Assembly (NCBI GenBank): GCA_045403145.1
Contig: JAXIPA010000252.1
Location: forward strand, 1-7,815
DNA: 7,815 nucleotides
Origin: JAJYKN01 sp045403145
GTDB taxonomy: Bacteria > Nitrospirota > UBA9217
Direction: 5' to 3'
Within the stretch, counting starts at the first letter, position 1. Every line of letters starts with the position of its first letter. This document shows positions 1 to 6,599 of the stretch, piece after piece. Under the pieces are notes generated by a model that saw only the letters and a list, made by a program, of their open reading frames with translations, made no database searches and was not told the DNA's origin. Made by a program: the position numbers and the translations under genes.

Positions 1-290
1 GTAAAGGGCTTTTCCACGAACACGTGTTTTCCGTTTTCGAGCGCTTTTTTTGCAAGTTCGAAATGTGAAGATACCGGCGTAATGATGGCCACTGCATCGA
101 TATCCTTCGAAGTGAGAATATCGTTGTAGTCGCACGTTAATGCGACCAGCGGATTTACCTTGCGGGCGCGGTTCAGGGACGCCTGACTGCCGTCGCATAT
201 GGAAAGGACCCTGGCCCCTTCGAGGCTGTTGAAGTTCCTGACGATGTTCGGTCCCCAGTAGCCGTATCCTATGACTCCGATGTTTATCAT
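1..290 (-). CDS. Gfo/Idh/MocA-family NAD(P)-dependent sugar oxidoreductase, N-terminal part
   Basis: Only the first 96 codons are in the window; the C-terminal substrate domain lies beyond base 1. The protein starts MINIGVIGYGYWGPN, the glycine-rich Rossmann loop of the Gfo/Idh/MocA family. An acidic residue follows the second strand (SICDGS), where the adenosine ribose is normally bound. The DAVAIITPVSSH strand and the EKPF motif near residue 95, which contains the conserved lysine, complete the family signature. The start at 290 is supported by GGAGGA at 294-299. In polysaccharide loci these enzymes oxidise or reduce nucleotide sugars (for example WbpB/WlbA acting on UDP-GlcNAc derivatives), but the substrate cannot be set from this fragment. 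It follows the phosphoglycosyl transferase after a 122-bp gap and is probably part of the same sugar-building region. The family call is strong; the exact reaction is open. Confidence 0.93.
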   Translation of the reverse strand, partial: MINIGVIGYGYWGPNIVRNFNSLEGARVLSICDGSQASLNRARKVNPLVALTCDYNDILTSKDIDAVAIITPVSSHFELAKKALENGKHVFVEKPF

Positions 291-310
291 GTTTCCTCCG
301 ATCTTTAAGT

Positions 311-395
311 CAGTGATAAGTGAGAAGTGATAAGAGGGTAGGCAAAAAGTTAAATTACACTTCACTATTCACTATTCACTAATCACTATTCACTG
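311..395. repeat. Inverted pair of degenerate 7-nt tandem repeats in the gap between two genes
   Basis: The 122-bp gap at 291-412 holds two short tandem tracts of the same type in opposite orientation. At 311-338 the units read cagtgat, aagtgag, aagtgat, aagaggg. At 363-390 they read cactatt, cactatt, cactaat, cactatt, followed by cactg to 395. The two tracts are partly complementary and could fold into an imperfect hairpin with a spacer rich in A and T. No open reading frame or clear Rho-independent terminator (GC-rich stem plus T run) is visible. It could reduce read-through or act in mRNA processing, but it looks more like one of the dispersed degenerate repeats found in all but one of the gaps in this locus. 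Confidence 0.8.
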
Positions 396-412
396 CTTTT
401 CACACGAAATTC

Positions 413-1597
413 TTAATACGCCCCTTTGCCGGCCACCATGGCCATCGGCGTCTTCAGCAGGATATTAATGTCCATCCGCAGCGACCAGTCCGTCGCGTAC
501 TGAAGGTCGAGCCGCACCATCTCATCGAACGTGGTTCTGCTTCTGCCGACGACCTGCCAGAGCCCGGTGATCCCCGGCTTTATCTCCAGTACGCGGCGCC
601 GGTGCCATATATCGTACTTCTCCAGTTCGTAGGGAATGGGGGGCCTCGGTCCCACCAGCGACATCTCGCCTCTCAGCACATTAAAGAACTGGGGAAGTTC
701 ATCCAGGCTCGTCTTCCGGAGGAAGTTCCCGATCGGGGTGATCCTCTTGTCATTCGTGAGCTTATAAACCTTCTGGCCGGAGCCGTTACCGCCGGTTTCG
801 CCTGAAGCTTTTTTGGCGATGAAGTTCTGGACAAACGCTTTGTGCACGTCTGAGTTGTTGTTGACGTACATGCTTCTGAATTTCAGGAACAGGAATTTCT
901 TCTCGTATTGCCCGACCCTTGGCTGCCGGAACAGCACCGGTCCCCGCGACGTGAGCTTGATGCAGATCGGGATCAGAATGAAAAAGGGTGAAAAAAGCAG
1001 TATCCCCGCGATGCTGCCGACAATATCCATGACCCGCTTGATTTTCAGCTCGTTTTTTCTCGATTCATCCTTTTTGGGGAAATCAGGGTAGAAGGTGAAA
1101 CGCCGGGGGCCGCCCGGTTCCCCCGGCTTGCCGTCTTCGGGAAACCGGTAAAAGGCTATCTGAATGACGGCGAGCTGTTCCGCCGGCAGGCTGTCCTGGA
1201 GACTCTGGTAGATCTTTTCCTGCAGGGTTTCCGTCTCGAAGCTGTTCATTTCCGTAAAAATAACGCCCAGTACCGCCGCGGTCCGGTACCAACCCTTGAT
1301 ATCGGTCTCCCGGGTAAGGACCCCCAAGGCCTTCACCGCCTCCCTGACGGATTCACCCCTGCTCCGCGGCTTGCGGATCCCGGTAAAATCAAGCGTCATG
1401 ACCAGAAATGGCCTGCCCGAGCGTTCACTCCTCCTTCGCTCGAACGTAAGCATTTCATGGAAATATTCTTCCACGTAGCAGCCGTAAACGCCGTCGCAGA
1501 ACTCCTGGGATGGTTGTTGCGCAGCCTTGTGTTTTTTTTCCAGCTTCATTTTCATGGTGTCTTCCTGTCTTACTAAGCGTATGGGGTTCGCGGGCAT
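413..1597 (-). CDS. Polyprenyl-phosphate sugar-1-phosphate transferase with an N-terminal degenerate GGDEF-like domain
   Basis: 394 residues. About 185-394 is a bacterial sugar transferase (monotopic phosphoglycosyl transferase) domain. It has a single hydrophobic, probably re-entrant helix at about 189-212, then LFRQPRVG, FLKFRSM, RITPIGNFLRKTSLDELPQ with the catalytic Asp-Glu pair D299/E300, SLVGPRP and KPGITGLWQV. It should transfer a sugar phosphate from a UDP-sugar to undecaprenyl phosphate at the inner membrane, the first step of repeat-unit assembly. Instead of the usual multi-helix N-terminus, residues 35-155 resemble a GGDEF fold: a YFHEML...ERRRSERSGRPF helix leads to strand FLVMTLDF, and a late strand reads IQIAFYRFPED. 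The GGDEF position reads RTAAV (105-109), so cyclase activity is not expected, while RETD (96-99) sits where the RxxD inhibitory site lies. The start at 1597 has a strong AGGAGG at 1606-1611; M15 (1555) has a weaker site. The preceding barrel gene stops 23 bp upstream. Confidence 0.93.
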   Translation of the reverse strand: MPANPIRLVRQEDTMKMKLEKKHKAAQQPSQEFCDGVYGCYVEEYFHEMLTFERRRSERSGRPFLVMTLDFTGIRKPRSRGESVREAVKALGVLTRETDIKGWYRTAAVLGVIFTEMNSFETETLQEKIYQSLQDSLPAEQLAVIQIAFYRFPEDGKPGEPGGPRRFTFYPDFPKKDESRKNELKIKRVMDIVGSIAGILLFSPFFILIPICIKLTSRGPVLFRQPRVGQYEKKFLFLKFRSMYVNNNSDVHKAFVQNFIAKKASGETGGNGSGQKVYKLTNDKRITPIGNFLRKTSLDELPQFFNVLRGEMSLVGPRPPIPYELEKYDIWHRRRVLEIKPGITGLWQVVGRSRTTFDEMVRLDLQYATDWSLRMDINILLKTPMAMVAGKGAY

Positions 1598-1605
1598 AAT
1601 CAGTC

Positions 1606-1611
1606 CCTCCT
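1606..1611 (-). promoter_or_regulatory. Strong ribosome binding site that fixes the sugar transferase start
   Basis: AGGAGG on the minus strand lies 8 nt before the ATG at 1597, within the 23-bp gap after the stop codon of the barrel gene. It favours this ATG over the in-frame ATG at 1555, whose upstream AGGAAG is a poorer match. The choice only affects 14 residues before the GGDEF-like domain. Confidence 0.75.
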
Positions 1612-1620
1612 CGACGATGA

Positions 1621-2904
1621 TTAAAAGATCATGGTGATTTCAAAAAGCGCCCTGTTGTTGTAATAATTGACCTCGAATATATCCGGCGCGTAGGAATCCG
1701 TATACCGGTACTGCAAGGCAAGGGTGAGACGTTCAGCGGCCCGATGTTCGAGCCTCACTCCGCTGAACAACAGGTCCTGATAGGTGTATGTCTGATACTC
1801 CTTACGCCGCTCCTGGGCCAGATCGAGGGAGATCGAGGATCTCGGCGTCAGGGCATAGCTCATTGTTCCGCCGATCCGGTAGGTGGTGTTCTCGAGGTGT
1901 TTCGTTTCCGGGTCCCGGTAGTCCGTCACGGCCCCGGTAAGCGTCAGGGAAGTCCTTTCGGTCTGTTTCCTGAGGGTCGCCACATACCGGTCTTCCCTCC
2001 TCAGGACGCGCAGCGGATCGGGAATGAAACTCAGGCCGGTCTCGAAGGAGGCCGTTATGGTTGAGAATTGATGCGTGATGCCCGCGCTCCAGAAGACCTG
2101 TGCGGCATGCCTGCCTTCTCCGAAATCGAACCAGCTTTTGCCCGCGGTAAAACGAACAGAGGAATTCCGCGCATAGGTATATTGCGGGCCGGCATAGACA
2201 TCGGTTTTATCGAAAATCAGGACATCGCTTTCCTGCCGCGTAAACCTCGCGCCCGTGGTGAACGTCGCGCGGGACGAGAGCGGTGTTGCTACCTCTGCAT
2301 AGCCGATATTGTCGACCGTATCGATGGCAACAGGATCTTTATACCAGGTGTTTATATATTGGTAACCAAGCATTGCCGTGGAAGGAGAGCCGGATTTCAG
2401 AACAAGATAAGGATTCAATGTGAAGACGTTCCTGTCGGACTGGTTGACAAACTGGCTTTCATTCGTAAAATCCCTCGTAACATCGAGAGACACCCTGCTG
2501 TGCTGGTCCCGCATCTCAATGAAAAAAGTATTTTTTAACAGTTCCGTCCGGTTTCTCACGTCCGCGGACTGGGTCGTGTCGTCTTCCCTGTTCCCGCGCG
2601 CGTAATATCGATAATCGTAGGCATAGTTCACGTCCCAGTTCCACAGCTCGGTCCCGTAGTGAAGATTAACAGACGGCATCGCCCTCGTCACATAGTCGGT
2701 GACCCTGTCCGTCGGTGTGAGAAAGATATTGTCGTTGTATTCTTCACTCACTGTTATGCCTGGCCGCAGGGTGAATTCAGCGGCGTGCGCCGCCGTGATG
2801 GGAAAGGCAATCGAGGCCGCAAGGGAAAGAACATTCACCGCGAAGGCGCAAAGGACGCTAAGGAAACCTTTAAACCTGGTTTTTATGGAGCAAGGCAACC
2901 GCAT
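1621..2904 (-). CDS. Outer-membrane beta-barrel protein of an EPS locus (PEP-CTERM-system-associated type)
   Basis: 427 residues with a long signal peptide: basic start (R2, K8, R10, K12), hydrophobic 13-36 and a signal peptidase I site after AHA41. The mature part opens with FTLRPGITVSEEYNDNIFL, a pattern typical of barrel proteins encoded beside exosortase-type EPS genes (TIGR03016-like, EpsL-like). It then shows alternating polar/hydrophobic strands throughout and ends in ITMIF with a terminal phenylalanine, the usual outer-membrane barrel ending. About 386 mature residues would fit a barrel of 16-18 strands, but I did not count strands. Likely role: outer-membrane passage or anchoring of the polymer, working with the OPX protein of the same operon. 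The start has only a weak ribosome site. Residues 13-23 are encoded by a dispersed 9-nt-period repeat, so the 5' end may be a recent rearrangement. The barrel assignment is firm; the family name is from recall of its motif pattern. Confidence 0.88.
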   Translation of the reverse strand: MRLPCSIKTRFKGFLSVLCAFAVNVLSLAASIAFPITAAHAAEFTLRPGITVSEEYNDNIFLTPTDRVTDYVTRAMPSVNLHYGTELWNWDVNYAYDYRYYARGNREDDTTQSADVRNRTELLKNTFFIEMRDQHSRVSLDVTRDFTNESQFVNQSDRNVFTLNPYLVLKSGSPSTAMLGYQYINTWYKDPVAIDTVDNIGYAEVATPLSSRATFTTGARFTRQESDVLIFDKTDVYAGPQYTYARNSSVRFTAGKSWFDFGEGRHAAQVFWSAGITHQFSTITASFETGLSFIPDPLRVLRREDRYVATLRKQTERTSLTLTGAVTDYRDPETKHLENTTYRIGGTMSYALTPRSSISLDLAQERRKEYQTYTYQDLLFSGVRLEHRAAERLTLALQYRYTDSYAPDIFEVNYYNNRALFEITMIF

Positions 2905-2982
2905 TGCCGTTCTTTGAGCTGTTGGCTTTAAACCCTGTGGAATGTTTTGCCGTCCTTCGCGTTCTTCGCGCCCTGGCGGTTC
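2836..2982. repeat. Inverted pair of 9-nt-period degenerate repeats spanning the start of the barrel gene
   Basis: Arm A (2836-2867) has units close to cgcgaaggc, gcaaaggac, gctaaggaa. Arm B (2946-2982) has gccgtcctt, cgcgttctt, cgcgccctg and reads as the reverse complement of the same unit. When arm B is reversed, the arms match over about 31 positions with roughly eight mismatches. Between them lie the start codon at 2904 and part of the 113-bp gap to the kinase gene. Arm A is inside the coding region, in the signal peptide. This type of degenerate repeat is dispersed in several environmental Gram-negative lineages (recalled, not searched). Its function is unknown; it could form a cruciform or an mRNA hairpin over the translation start. 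Confidence 0.75.
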
Positions 2983-3017
2983 AAGCTTGCTGGTTCCGGC
3001 CTGTCCGGATTGGAACT

Positions 3018-3911
3018 TTAATCCGTCTTCAGCCCAGACCCATTATCTCCCTCGTCAGTTTTCCGGGAATTTCCTATTTTGTATCTTCCTCCATAACGAT
3101 AGTTGTACGGGTAACCGCTCCGGCCGAGATACGCCGGAACGTTATTAAACACGCTCCCGAGGACATTGTATCCCTTCAAAAGAGATAATGCCTCTGATGC
3201 CGTTTTTTGCGCCGTATGGTCCGCCTGGACCACGAAGACGACGCCGTCCGTGTAATTGCCGAGGGACAGGGCATCCGCGGCAAGGAGCACCGGCGCCGAA
3301 TCGAAAATGACATACCGATCGCTATACCGCTGCTTCAGCTCCCGTACCAGGTCTCTCATTCGCTCAGAAGCGATCAGCTCCGAGGGATTCTCCACCAGAG
3401 TCCCCGCGGGCAGCAGGACAAGCTTCCCGATGCCGGTTTTAACGAGAACATCCGGGAGCGAGGCCTTATTCATCAAATAATCACTGAGCCCGCGTTGCGG
3501 TTTGATGCCGAGATATTTATGGACCGAAGGATTGCGCAAATCGGCGTCCACAAGGAGCACGGTGTGATCAATTTCCTGCGCAATGGCGACGGCAAGATTG
3601 ATGGCGGTAATGGTCTTTCCCTCTCCCGAGTCCGCGCTCGAGATCATGAACGTGTTGAGCTCGTCTTTTCTGGCAATCCTGAGAATCCTTGCGCGGAGTT
3701 TCCGGTACTGTTCCACGGCGGGAGACTGCGGGTCCACGATGAAGACGATATGCCGGTCCACGAGGGCCCGATCGACGAGCGGTTCCCCGATCTCGAAGAA
3801 AGGCATGGCAATCGCCGGTTCGGGCGTCCTCAATCCTGCGCCGGCAGCGGTTTTTACCGTTGATCCCCTCAGTTTTACGGCGTTCTCCAGGGCCTTCTCG
3901 ATCCTGCTCAT
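3018..3911 (-). CDS. BY-type tyrosine autokinase, cytoplasmic (XrtA-associated/CpsD-like)
   Basis: 297 residues from the ATG at 3911, starting MSRIEKALENA as in kinases of XrtA-type EPS loci. Walker A is SSADSGEGKT (about 91-100), Walker A' is VLLVDADLRNP (118-128), Walker B is YVIFDSAP (200-207). A C-terminal tyrosine cluster (Y261, 267, 269, 271, 273, 277) is the expected autophosphorylation tail. It should phosphorylate itself in trans and cycle between oligomeric states with the membrane co-polymerase encoded just upstream, controlling chain length and export. The start at 3911 is preferred because AAGGAG lies about 10 nt before it. A longer frame to 3944 is possible, but its extra 11 residues are encoded by the ribosome site and the heptad repeat. 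The kinase is a separate protein rather than fused as in Wzc. Confidence 0.93.
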   Translation of the reverse strand: MSRIEKALENAVKLRGSTVKTAAGAGLRTPEPAIAMPFFEIGEPLVDRALVDRHIVFIVDPQSPAVEQYRKLRARILRIARKDELNTFMISSADSGEGKTITAINLAVAIAQEIDHTVLLVDADLRNPSVHKYLGIKPQRGLSDYLMNKASLPDVLVKTGIGKLVLLPAGTLVENPSELIASERMRDLVRELKQRYSDRYVIFDSAPVLLAADALSLGNYTDGVVFVVQADHTAQKTASEALSLLKGYNVLGSVFNNVPAYLGRSGYPYNYRYGGRYKIGNSRKTDEGDNGSGLKTD

Positions 3912-3932
3912 GCTTGTACTTCTCCTTAAGGG

Positions 3933-3967
3933 CGCAGAGCGCAAAGCGCATGGCGCATGGTGCGTAT
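3933..3967. repeat. Five degenerate 7-nt tandem units filling the co-polymerase/kinase gap
   Basis: Units read cgcagag, cgcaaag, cgcatgg, cgcatgg, tgcgtat. The tract begins immediately upstream of the kinase ribosome site and ends exactly at the stop codon of the co-polymerase gene (3968-3970), so it makes up most of the 56-bp gap. Internal GCGC and ATGCGC-like pieces allow small hairpins. It is the same class of heptad tract as at 311-395 and 6698-6718, with a different unit sequence. Confidence 0.75.
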
Positions 3968-5545
3968 TTAGAATTTCACGAGCTCGATACCCATATACCG
4001 GTACAAAACTTCCTCGACAAAGACGACACCGATAATCAAAAGGTAAATACCGGCGGCCATGAACGCTTTCCGGTCGAGTTTCGCCGCGGACATTAAGTCC
4101 TCCTCAATGACGATTTGCGGAATGGAAGCGAGCACCGGCAGGTTCAGTCCTTTCGTGAGCGCGTCCTCATCCTTGAAGGAATGGCCCAGGGAATCCAGAC
4201 CGATCGCAACGCCGATCCCTGACGCAACGCCGAGCAGGATGCCGAGGAATATCATCTGGACCCTGTTCGGTTTGGCAGGCAACCGGGGAAGGATGGCCGG
4301 ATCGACGATTTTAAAGGTCGTGCCTTTGTCCGCAAATTCCAGATTTTTTGAAACGCGCGCTTGTTCAAGCTTTTGCAGCAAGTCATCATAGGTCCTCTGC
4401 AGCGCGGTCCTGTCCCGCTGCAGTTTCGACCACTCTTCCTGCTCCTTGGGCATGCGCCGCAACGCCGAGGTTGCCACGCCCTGCTGCCTCTCAAGCTCGC
4501 CTTGGCGCGCCCGGAGAGATTCTATTTCGGTATCGGTCCTCGCCAGCTCTTCCCGTAACTGTTGATAGATGGGGTTCAACGTCGATGTTTCCGCGCCGAC
4601 GTTCTCGCGGAGCGCGCCTGCCGCCTGCGACATCTGCTTTTTCAACTCTTCTATCTCGCTTTTCACCTTCAAGACTTCAGGATAGTTTTCCGTATACTTG
4701 GTCGTCAGAAGCATGAGTTGATTGTTCAGATGGTTCAGCCGAGACTCAGGCGTACCCTCGCGCGTTACTATTGCGACCGTCAGCTCTTTTTCTCCGGAGA
4801 GCTGCTTCTGGAGGTTGTCCCGTTTCCGCGCAAGTTCCTTCAGCCTGATTTCCGATTCTATTTTCGCCGTCTGAAAGCCTTCAATCCTCGTAAGCACCGT
4901 ATTTTCGCTCTGGGGGACCATCTGCGGATGTTTCTCCCGGAACTCCCGGTTTGCCCTGTCGGACCCTTCAAGCTGTTTTTTGTATTCCTGCAGCTGGCTG
5001 TCTATGAACTCATAGGCGCCATAGGCATCGTCCCGCTTGAAGCCGAGGCTTTCCTCTATATACTCGCTCACGAGGGTATTGACGACGTCCCTTACCGTCT
5101 TTGGGTCCTTCCCGGCATAGGAAATAATAAACAGGTCCGTTGACCTGTTCCTCTCGCCCTTGACCGTTACTGCCACTTTCTTCTGTATGCCTTCCACGAG
5201 AGCGTCTAATGACTCGGAGCTATTGCTTTTGACGTTGAGATCAAGCTTTTTTACCACCCGCTCGATGATATTCCTGCTCGTCATCCGGTCCCGGAGATTT
5301 TTTACCCGTTCCTCGACATTTCCTGAAACGCCCGCGCCCTGGATCAAGGGATTCATTACGGAGCTTTTTTCCACAAATACCGTTGAGCTGGCTTCGTATG
5401 TCTTCGGCCATAAGAAACTTCCCCAGGTAAAGAGCGAAATGACCACGAGCGCGACCGCAAGGGCGAGATACCTTCTCTTGTGGAGAATGCCCACGTAGCG
5501 TTTTATGTCAAAGCTTGGCGAACTTTCGTCCTGCATATTGTTCAT
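3968..5545 (-). CDS. Wzz/Wzc-type polysaccharide co-polymerase (chain-length determinant, GNVR/Wzz family)
   Basis: 525 residues. A short cytoplasmic N-terminus (FDIKRYVGILHKRRY) leads into TM1 at about 27-46. The Wzz base follows (PKTYEASSTVFVEK), then a long periplasmic coiled-coil region (about 180-400) with the family TKYTENYPEV motif at 282-291. The proline-rich DPAILPRLPAKPNR (415-428) precedes TM2 (about 430-450). A cytoplasmic segment resembling the start of a kinase linker (LGHSFKDEDAL...LPVLASIP) comes next, and a third hydrophobic helix lies at about 495-511. It should form an inner-membrane oligomer that sets polymer length and activates the kinase encoded next. The start at 5545 has AGGAG 6 nt upstream. 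The kinase domain is absent and supplied in trans. The third helix is unlike the two-helix E. coli Wzz; it may be usual in XrtA-type members. Confidence 0.94.
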   Translation of the reverse strand: MNNMQDESSPSFDIKRYVGILHKRRYLALAVALVVISLFTWGSFLWPKTYEASSTVFVEKSSVMNPLIQGAGVSGNVEERVKNLRDRMTSRNIIERVVKKLDLNVKSNSSESLDALVEGIQKKVAVTVKGERNRSTDLFIISYAGKDPKTVRDVVNTLVSEYIEESLGFKRDDAYGAYEFIDSQLQEYKKQLEGSDRANREFREKHPQMVPQSENTVLTRIEGFQTAKIESEIRLKELARKRDNLQKQLSGEKELTVAIVTREGTPESRLNHLNNQLMLLTTKYTENYPEVLKVKSEIEELKKQMSQAAGALRENVGAETSTLNPIYQQLREELARTDTEIESLRARQGELERQQGVATSALRRMPKEQEEWSKLQRDRTALQRTYDDLLQKLEQARVSKNLEFADKGTTFKIVDPAILPRLPAKPNRVQMIFLGILLGVASGIGVAIGLDSLGHSFKDEDALTKGLNLPVLASIPQIVIEEDLMSAAKLDRKAFMAAGIYLLIIGVVFVEEVLYRYMGIELVKF

Positions 5546-5588
5546 AACTGACTCCTAAGCCGTGTGAACCGGATCCAAAAACCTATTT

Positions 5589-5690
5589 GCCACAGAGAAC
5601 TCAGAGATCACAGAGGTAAAACGCAAAGCAAATGCTTGTTGTAATGAAATACTATGAGCCTTTCTCTGTGTGCTCTGTGACCTCTGTGGC
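5589..5690. repeat. Inverted pair of 9-nt-period 'CACAGAG' repeats in the OPX/co-polymerase gap
   Basis: In the 182-bp gap at 5546-5727, one arm (5589-5620) contains cacagagaa, ctcagagat, cacagaggt. The other arm (5659-5690) has the reverse-complement type ctctgtgtg, ctctgtgac, ctctgtggc. The arms begin and end with gccacagag/ctctgtggc and are separated by about 38 nt. A long imperfect hairpin is possible in DNA or RNA. No gene fits the gap, and no T-run makes it a standard terminator. Similar CACAGAG repeats are scattered between genes in several environmental lineages (recalled). It may tune mRNA decay or expression between the export and co-polymerase genes. Confidence 0.8.
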
Positions 5691-5727
5691 TAAAATTTCT
5701 TTCCATTCCGTCAATTTAATTAATACT

Positions 5728-6591
5728 TCAGAAAATCCCGGTTTTAACGGTAACAATATCGCCGGGTTTCAGAAGTTCGTTTCTTGCGCCATTGCCCTTC
5801 ATGACGTCCTTTACCTTCACGGTTATGTTCGTGACCGCGTTCCCCGATTTTCTCACGATGGTCACGTCATTCTGGCTTGCAAATTCCGTGAATCCGCCGG
5901 CGACCAGTACCGCGTCAAGCGCCGTCATGCCTCCGGCATAGGGGAAAACGCCCGGTGCCCTTACTGCACCCGTGACCCTGATCCGGCTGTTGAAACCCGC
6001 AGGCAAGTAGATCACATCATTCGATTCAAGTTTGGCGTCCCAGGAAACATCTCCGTTCGCCACCAGACTATCAAAATTGACATCGAGTTTTTTCCCGGCC
6101 CTCAGCAGATATGCGTTCTTCAGATCAACGTCACTCAAGGAACCGAGCTGTGCAAGGAGCTGGAGCAGCGTAGTATTTCTTCTTAACGTGATTTGCCCGG
6201 ATGATGCGCCTCCGCCGCCGGCGCCATTTGCCGCGGCGCCTCCCGCGGTCATGGCCCTTGATGCCCCATCACCGAACACATAGACTTTGAAACTGTTGAT
6301 TGCCGTGACCATAACGCTGACGACGGGGGTCTTCACAAAACCCACGAGTTCTTTTTCCAGATTTTTTTTCAGCCCCTGCGGTGTCACTCCCGCCGCCTTG
6401 ACGTCCCCCACGAGCGGCATGGAAATCATCCCGTCAGGGCGTACGGGCAGATGGACATTGAGTTCGGGGTTCCCCCAGACCGAGATCTGAAGCATGTCCT
6501 CTTCGCCAATCACATATCCTTCGGCATATGCGGACCGGCTGATCGCCAGCAGAACAACCAGGAGGAAAACGTAAATAGATTTTTTTTTCAT
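5728..6591 (-). CDS. Polysaccharide export (OPX/Wza-like) periplasmic protein, short form
   Basis: 287 residues. A signal peptide with MKKK start and hydrophobic 5-17 is cut after AYA23. The Poly_export domain spans about 24-100 (YVIGEEDMLQISVWGNPEL, VRPDGMISMPLVGDV). A first SLBB-like domain starts at 101 (FKVYVFGDG) but is split by a Gly/Ala-rich stretch at about 108-133 before ITLRRNTTLLQLLAQLG. A second SLBB domain is at about 203-260 (RVTGAVRAPGVFPYAGGMTALDA). The protein ends soon after LKPGDIVTVK. There is no lipobox cysteine and no C-terminal helix like the one with which Wza spans the outer membrane. It probably forms a periplasmic channel ring between the co-polymerase and the barrel protein. 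The start at 6591 has AGGAG 5 nt upstream; nine A residues follow the ATG, a possible slippage tract. Confidence 0.93.
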   Translation of the reverse strand: MKKKSIYVFLLVVLLAISRSAYAEGYVIGEEDMLQISVWGNPELNVHLPVRPDGMISMPLVGDVKAAGVTPQGLKKNLEKELVGFVKTPVVSVMVTAINSFKVYVFGDGASRAMTAGGAAANGAGGGGASSGQITLRRNTTLLQLLAQLGSLSDVDLKNAYLLRAGKKLDVNFDSLVANGDVSWDAKLESNDVIYLPAGFNSRIRVTGAVRAPGVFPYAGGMTALDAVLVAGGFTEFASQNDVTIVRKSGNAVTNITVKVKDVMKGNGARNELLKPGDIVTVKTGIF

Positions 6592-6599
6592 TGCCGCTC

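Noticed and set aside
311..395. Possible CRISPR array
   Set aside because: Units are 7 nt, directly adjacent, with no unique spacers, so this is a simple degenerate tandem repeat.
2068..2538. Plus-strand open frame of 156 codons
   Set aside because: It is antisense to the beta-barrel gene, which has a signal peptide and barrel C-terminus.
3207..3863. Long plus-strand open frame of 218 codons
   Set aside because: It lies fully antisense to the tyrosine kinase gene, whose Walker motifs fix the minus-strand frame. Its translation shows no recognisable domain.
3912..3944. Longer kinase start adding 11 residues
   Set aside because: The extension is encoded by the ribosome site and heptad repeat, while the ATG at 3911 has a proper AAGGAG and gives the family start MSRIEKALE.
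4562..5143. Plus-strand open frame of 193 codons
   Set aside because: It is antisense to the co-polymerase coiled-coil region, whose coding frame is clear.
5632..6186. Plus-strand open frame of 184 codons
   Set aside because: It is antisense to the OPX gene and partly made of the CACAGAG repeat; no domain is visible.
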